From an uncultured Christensenella sp. (lineage in GTDB: Bacteria; Bacillota; Clostridia; Christensenellales; UBA1242), in the NCBI GenBank assembly GCA_949290565.1, contig CASESH010000020.1, forward strand, positions 1 to 32,231: a DNA stretch of 32,231 bases, read 5' to 3'. Under the pieces are notes generated by a model that was not told the DNA's origin, did not search any database, and saw nothing but the letters and a program-made list of their open reading frames with translations. This document shows positions 1 through 7,075 of the stretch, one piece after another; position 1 is the first letter of the stretch; each line of letters starts with the position of its first letter. Position numbers and translations under genes: made by a program.

Positions 1-1
1 T

Positions 2-163
2 GTTATAAAAGTTGCTCGTGAAGTAACAGGTCTTGGACTTTCAGATGCTAAAACTTTGGTTGAAAGTGCTCCTGCAACAATTAAAGAAAATGTTTCTGCT
101 GAACTTGCAAAAGAAATTGAAGCAAAGTTTAAAGAAGTAGGAGCTACTATTGAACTTAAATAA
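2..163 (+). CDS. rplL: Ribosomal protein L7/L12, C-terminal part (partial)
   Basis: The window opens inside this gene; 53 codons and a TAA stop remain. The residues run [20 protein letters not shown] and end in [10 protein letters not shown], which is the conserved C-terminal domain of bL12, the stalk protein that recruits translation factors to the 50S subunit. The N-terminal dimerization part and hinge lie outside the window. An intrinsic terminator follows about 20 bp after the stop, and the next genes are unrelated to rpoB. In many bacteria rplL leads into rpoB, so the usual coupling is absent here. Identity is confident from the domain alone. Confidence 0.95.
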   Translation, partial: VIKVAREVTGLGLSDAKTLVESAPATIKENVSAELAKEIEAKFKEVGATIELK

Positions 164-181
164 ATAAAAATATTATTATAT

Positions 182-218
182 AAAAAACGCTTTAAAAATT
201 TTTAAGGTGTTTTTTTTA
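182..218 (+). terminator. Intrinsic terminator after rplL
   Basis: An AT-rich stem formed by AAAACGCTTTAAAAA and TTTTTAAGGTGTTTT (two G-U wobbles) is followed by a run of T. It lies 19 bp after the rplL stop and probably ends the rplJ-rplL transcript. Confidence 0.8.
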
Positions 219-566
219 TTTTAAACTTAAAAAATCATTATATTATTTATTTAAACGATAATGTTTTTTAACTATTTTTATTAAAACATAATTTAAAAGT
301 AAAAAAGTTTTTATATATAATTTTTTAATTAATTTTTTAATTAATTTTTTAATTAATTTTTCTTATTTAAAAAATTTATTTTTTATAAATGATTATTCTT
401 TGAATAATATTTTAAATTGTGAGATATATCTTAAATATAATTTTTAGTCTTTCATTTTAGAAAATAATATAAAAAAATTAATTTATCTTAATATTTTTTA
501 TCTTATTAGTTTTAAAATATTTAAAAATTTCTTTTATTTGTTTAAATTTTTTGTCTAGATTTTTGT
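219..566. other. AT-rich noncoding stretch
   Basis: About 350 bp between the rplL terminator and the minus-strand DUF1540-like gene. It is almost entirely A and T, has no credible ORF or RNA gene, and holds a short tandem repeat at 321-361. I see no clear terminator for the minus-strand gene in its right part. Confidence 0.6.
321..361. repeat. Three perfect 12-bp tandem repeats (TTTTTTAATTAA)
   Basis: The unit TTTTTTAATTAA occurs at 321-332, 333-344 and 345-356, followed by a partial copy (TTTTT) at 357-361. There are no unique spacers, so this is a low-complexity microsatellite-like array, not CRISPR. Confidence 0.9.
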
Positions 567-884
567 TTATTTAATCATATATGTTATACATTCTGGTTTG
601 TTTGATAGAGAAGAATTAACTGTAATACCATTAGATATACACTTTCCATCTCTATTAAAAAGACAGTTTGCATGACAAACTAAATTGGAATCTTTTATAT
701 GCCTATAATTTTCAATTTTTGGCGGATTGTCTGTAAATATTTTACTACTAAAATCTTTTAATTCCTTATTATCTCCCTTTTTGTAACTCTTACAAATAAG
801 TTCGCTAGATATGTTTATTTTTTGTGCTGTACATGTTAAGTTTTTATTAAATTCACAATTTGTTTTTCTACATCTTAAATCCAT
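567..884 (-). CDS. Two-module Cys-rich protein, DUF1540-like
   Basis: This 105-residue protein carries two copies of a Cys pattern. The first runs LRCRKTNCEFNKNLTC with a later CKSY; the second runs LVCHANCLFNRDGKC with a later CITY. That spacing (CxxxxCxFN....C....C.[ST]Y) matches the DUF1540 family, small clostridial proteins thought to bind metal through cysteines and of unknown function. The start was set at 884 because GAGGT sits 4-5 bases upstream of that ATG; an in-frame ATG at 932 would add 16 residues but has no ribosome binding site. No signal peptide or membrane segment is visible. A second Cys-rich protein of similar style lies at 15531. Family assignment is by pattern only. Confidence 0.75.
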   Translation of the reverse strand: MDLRCRKTNCEFNKNLTCTAQKINISSELICKSYKKGDNKELKDFSSKIFTDNPPKIENYRHIKDSNLVCHANCLFNRDGKCISNGITVNSSLSNKPECITYMIK

Positions 885-963
885 ATTTACCTCGTTAAAT
901 AAAATATTGACTAACTTATTTTTTTTAAACATATTTTAACTTTTTTTAGAGTCTTTTAATTAG

Positions 964-992
964 TTGACCTATTTTTAGTTAAATGTTAAAAT
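964..992 (+). promoter_or_regulatory. Sigma-A type promoter for rplI
   Basis: TTGACC (964-969), a 17-bp spacer and TAAAAT (987-992), with an extended -10 TG at 984-985. The predicted start of transcription, near 999, would leave only about 11 nt of leader, beginning at the AGGAG ribosome binding site. Confidence 0.75.
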
Positions 993-1009
993 TTAACCAG
1001 GAGTATATT

Positions 1010-1447
1010 ATGAAAGTTTTATTGTTACAAGATGTCAAAGGTAGTGGAAAAAAGGGGGAAATTGTTGATGTAAGTGATGGCTATGCAAAAAATTTTTTAC
1101 TTAAAAAAAATCTTGCTAAACAAGCCGATAAGACTGTTTTAAGTGAAAAGGCAAGTCAAAATGCTAGTCTTGAAAGAACTAAAATGCTTGAAAGAGAAGA
1201 TGCAATAAAAAAATCGAATTTATTAAAAGATAAAGTTTTTACAATTAAAGCAAAAACAGGTGAAAATGGTAAATTATTTGGGGCAATTACCTCAAAAGAG
1301 ATTGCAAGTGCTATTACTGAACAGGGAATTGAAATTGATAAAAAACAAATTTTACTAGATAATAATATTAAAGCGTTGGGAAAATATATTGTTCAGGCAA
1401 AACTTTATTCGGGTGTTATTGCAAAGATTAACATAGTTATTGAATGA
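1010..1447 (+). CDS. rplI: 50S ribosomal protein L9
   Basis: A 145-residue bL9 with the diagnostic N-terminal sequence [17 protein letters not shown] and the [14 protein letters not shown] segment that binds 23S rRNA, a charged connecting helix at about residues 40-75, and a C-terminal domain from about 80 ([18 protein letters not shown]). The start at 1010 is set by AGGAG at 999-1003; an upstream in-frame ATG at 983 lies inside the promoter and is rejected. bL9 is often encoded with rpsF-ssb-rpsR or next to dnaB, but here it stands alone between its own promoter and a terminator. Confidence 0.97.
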   Translation: MKVLLLQDVKGSGKKGEIVDVSDGYAKNFLLKKNLAKQADKTVLSEKASQNASLERTKMLEREDAIKKSNLLKDKVFTIKAKTGENGKLFGAITSKEIASAITEQGIEIDKKQILLDNNIKALGKYIVQAKLYSGVIAKINIVIE

Positions 1448-1511
1448 TATTAATTAATTTATAAAATAATTGAATTCTGTTTTTATATTTTAAAATGTAT
1501 TGTTTTTACAT

Positions 1512-1587
1512 AAAAAAAGGAAGTTTATAATTAAGAAAAACTTAAAAGTTAGACTTATAGATTATAAATTTCCTTTTATTTTTTAAT
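1512..1587. terminator. Bidirectional terminator between rplI and the YugP-like gene
   Basis: Arms AAAAGGAAGTTTATAAT (1515-1531) and ATTATAAATTTCCTTTT (1561-1577) pair with one mismatch and have T runs on both strands. The 29-nt loop can fold further: TAAG/CTTA continues the stem and AACTT/AAGTT forms an apical hairpin. It would serve both convergent genes. Confidence 0.85.
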
Positions 1588-1600
1588 ATTCATATTAATT

Positions 1601-2317
1601 CTATTCACGTCTTGAACCTAATACAACAATCAAAAATCTTGCCAAGTTTAATATTGATACTAAGAGCGCTGCAACATATGTAAGTGCTGCGGAGTTTAGA
1701 ACTTGCTTTGTTTGACTTAATTCTTCTTTGTTTAACACACCGGTTGATGATAAAACTTTTATTGCTCTATTTGAAGCATCATATTCAACAGGTAAGGTTG
1801 CAAGGTTAAACAATACTGCGAGTCCAAAGATAATTATTCCTGACCACAAAAATATGTTTCCAACTAAGGTGTTAGAATTTGCACCCAAATTAAAGATTAA
1901 TCCAATAAATACTAGTGGCCATAATAGTGTAGAAGCAAAATTAGTTATAGGAATCAATACTTTTCTTATTTGATAGGGAATATAGCCATCTCTTTTTTGT
2001 AATGCGTGCCCAAATTCGTGACAAGCAACTCCAAGGGCAGACAGCGAGTTTGATGAATAAACATTTTCTGATAGGCAAATTTCTTCGGTAGTTGGATTAT
2101 AATGGTCGGTTAAATTTCCACTAATACTTTTTACGGTAATATTAGACAAATCGCTGGATACTAAAAGCCTTTTTACTAATTGTCCAGCAGTTTCTCCCGA
2201 CTGAGAATAAACTTTGCTAAATTTGTTAAAAGTTGACGTTACTTTACTTTGTGCATATATTGCAAAGATAAGTCCTGGTAAAAGAATAATACCCATTAAA
2301 TAATATTGTAAATACAT
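1601..2317 (-). CDS. Membrane zinc metallopeptidase, YugP family
   Basis: A 238-residue membrane protein whose CHEFGHALQ segment holds the HExxH zinc motif (H100, E101, H104). A downstream PVEYDASNRA (about 176-185) is the family's third-ligand region. Hydrophobic segments are at about 5-20, 125-147, 153-172 and 208-232. Length and motif order match YugP of Bacillus (about 225 aa), a neutral zinc peptidase of unknown substrate. GAGGTG lies 5 bases upstream of the ATG, and a well-formed promoter (TTGATA-17-TATACT) precedes it. It appears monocistronic and converges on rplI. Confidence 0.9.
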   Translation of the reverse strand: MYLQYYLMGIILLPGLIFAIYAQSKVTSTFNKFSKVYSQSGETAGQLVKRLLVSSDLSNITVKSISGNLTDHYNPTTEEICLSENVYSSNSLSALGVACHEFGHALQKRDGYIPYQIRKVLIPITNFASTLLWPLVFIGLIFNLGANSNTLVGNIFLWSGIIIFGLAVLFNLATLPVEYDASNRAIKVLSSTGVLNKEELSQTKQVLNSAALTYVAALLVSILNLARFLIVVLGSRRE

Positions 2318-2334
2318 TTTTCACCTCAATAAAT

Positions 2335-2363
2335 AGTATATATTAATTGCTTTAATTTATCAA
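2335..2363 (-). promoter_or_regulatory. Promoter of the YugP-like protease
   Basis: Read on the minus strand: TTGATA (2363-2358), 17-bp spacer, TATACT (2340-2335). The ribosome binding site GAGGTG follows at once, giving a very short leader. Confidence 0.75.
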
Positions 2364-2426
2364 ATACATTGAATACTTTTTTACTTAATACATTAAAAAT
2401 AATCACTATGAAATAAAAATAATTAT

Positions 2427-3416
2427 TTATAGTTCTGTGATATTTATTATTTTATTTTCCTCATTAATACTAATATCAAAGATTTTTGCATACAATATGT
2501 CATTTTCTTTATATATTAGGGCTATTTCATTTATGTTAGCATCATTACAAAGTGATTGATGTGCAAATAAAAAACTTCCAAAAAATTTAACTAAATGTGC
2601 GTCTTTTAATTTCTTTTTTAATTCATTTGACAAATATTCTCTGGCAAGGTCAAAATTCTTCATTTTTACAGCATTAAAAAAGGCATATGGTATAAGTTCT
2701 CGTTGATGAATATAAAATGGTTGATTCTCATTATATACTAAATCACTTTTTAATGAAAAATTGTTTTCTAAATTATATTCTTTTACTACCCCGTGATGAT
2801 TTACATCATAGGCGTTTTTATAAGTAGTGATTTTGTTTTTTTCACTTTCTAATAAATTAACTTCTTCTAAATTTAAAATTTTATAACTCTTTTGACTGTA
2901 TTCTACAACGCAAATAACATATGTTTCATCCTTTGTTTTTGAATAAATTATTAACTTATTATCAATAGTTTTTGTATTTAAATCTACTATTCTTTTTAAA
3001 AAATCAATGTCTATAAAAGTCATATCTGAGTTTTCAATTCTTATTGTAAAAAAATCATTTTTCGACCAATACAAAGTGTGTTGTATATTAGCAAAATTAA
3101 CAATCTTTGTTTGAATGTTAAATGGTTTTGGATAATGCACACAAAACGGGCGTACAATTAATAAAAGGTTGTTTTTGGGAAACTTTATTAAATCTAAGTT
3201 ATGTGTATCTTTATTTAGTTTTGCTTTATCTAAAATTATTGCAGTTGAAAAGGCAAGATTATCGCCATTTTCTAAGGGATAAAAGGACAGTGTTAAAAAC
3301 TTTTCATCTGTGTTTAGTAAAAATGTATGAATTTTATCTTGTACTAGTTGAGTTGAAAAATTTTGTGATTTTACTAGACAATTAAATTTAGGTTTTATAT
3401 GTATTATATATTCCAT
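2427..3416 (-). CDS. Hypothetical protein, 329 aa, unrecognised
   Basis: I do not recognise a family. The protein is soluble-looking: no signal peptide and no membrane segment. It is rich in I, N, K and F, with alternating hydrophobic stretches that suggest a beta-rich fold over residues 1-210. A helical part at about 240-285 (FFNAVKMKNFDLAREYLSNE, then KKKLKDAHLVKFFGSF) resembles a short TPR-like helical pair. The ATG at 3416 has AAGGAAAA 7 bases upstream. It ends 109 bp before the YugP-like start, whose own promoter lies in the gap. It is divergent from the coiled-coil gene at 3512 and shares that 95-bp intergenic region. Codon use looks like the neighbours', so there is no sign of recent transfer. 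Confidence 0.8.
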   Translation of the reverse strand: MEYIIHIKPKFNCLVKSQNFSTQLVQDKIHTFLLNTDEKFLTLSFYPLENGDNLAFSTAIILDKAKLNKDTHNLDLIKFPKNNLLLIVRPFCVHYPKPFNIQTKIVNFANIQHTLYWSKNDFFTIRIENSDMTFIDIDFLKRIVDLNTKTIDNKLIIYSKTKDETYVICVVEYSQKSYKILNLEEVNLLESEKNKITTYKNAYDVNHHGVVKEYNLENNFSLKSDLVYNENQPFYIHQRELIPYAFFNAVKMKNFDLAREYLSNELKKKLKDAHLVKFFGSFLFAHQSLCNDANINEIALIYKENDILYAKIFDISINEENKIINITEL

Positions 3417-3511
3417 AAAATTTTCCTTTTATATATTTTTATTTTTCTATTTTTAATTTTATGAATAAGGCTATTATTTGTGTAAATAATCTAAGAAAAG
3501 GAGTAAGTTTT

Positions 3512-3817
3512 ATGGATGTTATTAACTTTGAAAAAGCAAAAGAACAGGTTAGAAAAAACATTAGTGAGGGTGAGATTAATGCGCTATTTCTAGGTCTTTT
3601 TAAAATAATGAAAAAGTCTATTTATCAATCATTAGAAAGTGAATTAAAAAGTGAATGTGCTATGGCGCAGGACAACTTTAAACAAACACTTATCGAATTG
3701 CAAAAAACTCAAAATTTACTTAAAAAAGAAAGAATTGAAAAGATTGATTTGTTGGAGAAGATTGATAAACAAAAACAACAAATTTGCAAGTTAGTTAGGA
3801 AAATCAAATCTAATTAA
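3512..3817 (+). CDS. Small coiled-coil protein, 101 aa, unknown function
   Basis: The protein begins MDVINFEKAKEQVRKN, and its second half (about 45-100) is a continuous charged helix with heptad-like Leu/Ile spacing (IELQKTQNLLKKERIEKIDL), so a coiled coil is likely. The start at 3512 is fixed by AAAAGGAG at 3496-3503; an in-frame ATG at 3461 has no such site. A single Cys pair is separated by more than 40 residues, so a zinc site is unlikely. It sits 59 bp upstream of addB and divergent from the 329-aa orphan. The function is unknown, and a link to AddAB would be guesswork because addB seems to have its own start signals. Confidence 0.8.
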   Translation: MDVINFEKAKEQVRKNISEGEINALFLGLFKIMKKSIYQSLESELKSECAMAQDNFKQTLIELQKTQNLLKKERIEKIDLLEKIDKQKQQICKLVRKIKSN

Positions 3818-3861
3818 AAAACTAAAATGTTGTTTAAATACTTTTTATATTTATGTATTTT

Positions 3862-3870
3862 TGATATATT
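3862..3870 (+). promoter_or_regulatory. Extended -10 element directly upstream of addB
   Basis: TGATATATT reads as TGn-TATATT, with the -10 hexamer at 3865-3870. Position +7 after the hexamer is A3877, the first base of the addB ATG. No convincing -35 is seen. With no Shine-Dalgarno present, this suggests a leaderless addB transcript. Confidence 0.5.
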
Positions 3871-3876
3871 TAATAT

Positions 3877-6800
3877 ATGGTTAATATTTTTTTAGGTAAA
3901 AATAGTGATGATTGTTTACAATCTTTATTTGAAGATTTAAAAAAGAAGTATAATATTAATTCAAAATTTGTTTTTTTAGTCCCGGATAGAATGTCTGTAA
4001 TTTGTGAAAAGATGATTTTTGAAATACTAGAAATAGAAAGTACTTGTAATATTGAAGTTTTAACTCTTTCTAGACTTGCTTCAAGAATTTTAAAAGACAA
4101 GGCTGCTATAAAAAAGACTGCTAGTTGTATGATTTTACAAAAAATCTTAAAAGAAAATAAAGAGAAATTAAAATGCTTTAATAAAAATCAAGATAGTGAT
4201 TTAGCACAATCTATTTTCGGTACAATTAGTCAATTTAAAAGTTGTAAAATAAGTTTTGATGAGGTTGTTGTAAAAGATACAAATCAACTTCTTGCTGATA
4301 AACTTGAAGATATTTCGTTGTTATATAACCAATATCAAAAGTACTTAGCAAAAAATAATTTAATTGATAGTTTAGATAAGCAAAACGCCTTAGAAAGTTA
4401 TATTAAAGATAGTGATTTTGTGAAAAATTCTACTTTTTATGTTTCAAATTTTGATAGTCTCACTTTTCAAGGCTATCAAATTATTTATCAAATTTCTAAG
4501 TGTTGCAAAGATTTTTCTATGGCTATAACAGATGGCTATGAAAGTGTTAATTCTCATATTTATAATGAAAAATTTAGTAAAAATATTTTGGAGTTATTAA
4601 AGCCTGACAATATTTATTTATGCAACCAAACAAAGCAAAACCAGTTTAAATTTTTACAAGATAATTTATTTTGCTTGTCTTTGAATAGTCTAAAAATTAA
4701 TAAAAGTTGTGTTAATTTGTTTGAGGGAAAAAATTTTGAGGAAGAATTAATATTTTGTGCGAGTACAATTAAAGACTACATAGTAAACAAAAATTATAAA
4801 TTTGATGATTTTTGTGTTGCTATTCCTCAACTTGCCTCAAAAGAAAGTATTATAAAAAAAGTTTTTAATGAGTATGATTTTAGATATTTTCTAGACCTTT
4901 CATATGACTTTTCAAAAACGCTTCTTCCCATTTTTATCAATAACATTTATGAATTATATCAATCTAATTTTTCAATAAAAAACATTTTAAGTGTTGTAAA
5001 GTCTCCATTATTTTGTTTGGAAAGAGAAGTATTAGATGATTTTGAAGATTATATTTTAAAGTTTAACATTGATGATTTTTATAAGTTAAAAACTTTTAGT
5101 ATTAATGATAATTTTTACACTAACTTTGATTATGTTAGAAATTATTTTTTGTCAACTTTAAATAACTTTTATTTACGCGTTCAAAATTGTAAAACTTATA
5201 AAGATTTTATACTTTCTTACAATACTCTTTTTATTGACATTGAATTGGAAAAAAGATTAAGTGAGTTTATTGAAAGATTGTCAAAATCAAATAACTTAAA
5301 ACAAGTTAAAATATTTGAACAGTTTTTGCCTACCATAAATGAAATGTTTGAAGAATTAGATAGGGTTCTTGGTAAAGAAGAATGTGATTTTAAAACTTTT
5401 ATTTCATCACTAAATAGTGGGATTTCTGCTTGTAAAATTTCTACAACTCCTCTTTCAATTAATTCTATTTTTGTAGGAGATTGCAGTACTAGTTTTTTTG
5501 AAAACAAGAAAATAATGTTTATTTTGAATGCTTGCGAGGAGGAATTCCCAAATGTTGTTTTAGATTGTGGCATAATTAGTGATGAAGATATAAAGAGTGT
5601 GAGTTCAAGATATAAGTTGGAGCCTAGTATCGCAGATATTAATAAAAAAGAGAGATTTAAAGTTTTTGAGTTAATAATTAAACCTAGCGAAGCGTTGTAT
5701 TTAAGTTATAATTATGACAATAAGACTATGAGTAAGATTTTTGATGATATCTCAAAAATGTTTACTATTGAACAAAACTCGTTATTTTTTCCAATCAAGA
5801 TACAAAGGTTTTGCGACATTGATTTTTTAAAGAAAAACAATTCTTACAAAATTGCAAAAAACAATTTAATATATTCACTCCGCTCTTTCTTTGATGGACA
5901 AAAAGATATAGAAAAATTTGATGATTATTTGTATTTTGCTTTAAAAGATAATTTGCCAAGTGATTTTTTAAATAACTTTAATTTTTTAAATAGAAAAAAA
6001 TTAAAAAATAATATTTTTCTTAAAAATAATTCTACTAGTGTTTCTCAAATTGAGTGCTATATGAGTTGTCCGTTTTTACACTTTATTAGATATGGACTTA
6101 AATTGAATGATAAAGAAAGAGGAGAATTTAAAAGTCTAGAAATTGGAAACATTTTGCATAAGGTCGCTTATGAATTGCTAAAAAATTATTCCTTACCACT
6201 TGAAAAAGAAAAATTGAAGATTATTGCAAATAATGTTTTTGATAAAATTATAAATCTAGAAGTTTTTAGTAGTTTAAGATATAATAACAAAAACAAAGTC
6301 TTAATTAATAACTTAAAAAAAGAAAGTATGAGGTTCGTTTTGGCACTTAACGAGCAGGCTATAAAAAGTAAATTCGTACCAACTTATTTTGAAATACCTT
6401 TTTCTAGTATTAACAAATCAAATTCTTTTAATTTTAAAGTTTTGGATAAAAATTTTTCTTTAAATGGACAAGTTGATAGAATTGATATTTATAAAAATTA
6501 TTTTAGAGTTATAGATTATAAAACAGGCAAGTGTGACACTTCTTATCAGGAATTGTTCTTTGGTAAAAAAATACAACTTGAAGCCTATTTAAAATTTATT
6601 TCAACAACTCTTAGATTAAAACCTGCCGGGGCTTATTATTTGCCTATTAAAAATAGTTTTTCTGATGCAAAAACTAGTTTACAGGCAAAATATCAGTTGA
6701 AGGGAAGAACTTTAAATGATGATGAAATTATAGATGCTAGTGATTGTGGGTTTGCTAATAAAGAGTTGAAAAGCGATATTGTTGAAGTTAAATTTAAACA

Positions 6801-7074
6801 AAATGATGATGATAGGGTTATGAGCGCTTTTTCAAAAGTTTATACAAAACAACAAATTGAAGATGTTTCTACTTATGCAATAAATTTAATTAAAAAGGCT
6901 TGTCAAGATATTTTAAATTTAGATATTACGCCTTCGCCTTTAATGTTAGGTGGAGATGATATTTGCAAGAATTGTAAGTTTTTTGCTCTTTGCAAATTTG
7001 ATAGAAAGTTTGGTAATGTTTATAGAAAGCCTGACATAAAAGTTGACATTTCATTTTTTGATAAAAAGGATTAA
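3877..7074 (+). CDS. addB: ATP-dependent helicase/nuclease subunit B (AddB)
   Basis: This 1065-residue protein pairs with AddA to resect double-strand DNA breaks for RecA. The nuclease domain is intact: GQVDRIDIY and RVIDYKTGK (about 863-883), then QLEAYL. The four iron-sulfur cysteines are present, one in SQIECYMSCPF (about 725-734) and three in CKNCKFFALC (about 1029-1038). The N-terminal helicase-like domain begins MVNIFLGKNSDDCLQ, where the family normally has GRxGSGKT/S, so the Walker A motif is lost; the following FVFLVPDRMS is otherwise typical. An in-frame TAA two codons upstream fixes the start at 3877, yet there is no Shine-Dalgarno sequence. The stop lies one base before the addA ATG. 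Identity is confident from the C-terminal motifs and gene order. Confidence 0.95.
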   Translation: MVNIFLGKNSDDCLQSLFEDLKKKYNINSKFVFLVPDRMSVICEKMIFEILEIESTCNIEVLTLSRLASRILKDKAAIKKTASCMILQKILKENKEKLKCFNKNQDSDLAQSIFGTISQFKSCKISFDEVVVKDTNQLLADKLEDISLLYNQYQKYLAKNNLIDSLDKQNALESYIKDSDFVKNSTFYVSNFDSLTFQGYQIIYQISKCCKDFSMAITDGYESVNSHIYNEKFSKNILELLKPDNIYLCNQTKQNQFKFLQDNLFCLSLNSLKINKSCVNLFEGKNFEEELIFCASTIKDYIVNKNYKFDDFCVAIPQLASKESIIKKVFNEYDFRYFLDLSYDFSKTLLPIFINNIYELYQSNFSIKNILSVVKSPLFCLEREVLDDFEDYILKFNIDDFYKLKTFSINDNFYTNFDYVRNYFLSTLNNFYLRVQNCKTYKDFILSYNTLFIDIELEKRLSEFIERLSKSNNLKQVKIFEQFLPTINEMFEELDRVLGKEECDFKTFISSLNSGISACKISTTPLSINSIFVGDCSTSFFENKKIMFILNACEEEFPNVVLDCGIISDEDIKSVSSRYKLEPSIADINKKERFKVFELIIKPSEALYLSYNYDNKTMSKIFDDISKMFTIEQNSLFFPIKIQRFCDIDFLKKNNSYKIAKNNLIYSLRSFFDGQKDIEKFDDYLYFALKDNLPSDFLNNFNFLNRKKLKNNIFLKNNSTSVSQIECYMSCPFLHFIRYGLKLNDKERGEFKSLEIGNILHKVAYELLKNYSLPLEKEKLKIIANNVFDKIINLEVFSSLRYNNKNKVLINNLKKESMRFVLALNEQAIKSKFVPTYFEIPFSSINKSNSFNFKVLDKNFSLNGQVDRIDIYKNYFRVIDYKTGKCDTSYQELFFGKKIQLEAYLKFISTTLRLKPAGAYYLPIKNSFSDAKTSLQAKYQLKGRTLNDDEIIDASDCGFANKELKSDIVEVKFKQNDDDRVMSAFSKVYTKQQIEDVSTYAINLIKKACQDILNLDITPSPLMLGGDDICKNCKFFALCKFDRKFGNVYRKPDIKVDISFFDKKD

Positions 7075-7075
7075 T

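Noticed and set aside
321..361. Regularly spaced repeats that might be CRISPR
   Set aside because: The 12-bp units are directly adjacent with no unique spacers, and no cas genes are present.
983..1009. Upstream ATG extending rplI by nine residues
   Set aside because: It overlaps the -10 element, has no ribosome binding site, and the family starts MKVLLLQDV at 1010.
1445..1447. TGA codons as possible recoding (genetic code 4 or 25), considered because of the low GC
   Set aside because: TGA ends rplI and the SPFH gene at the expected lengths, so it acts as a stop.
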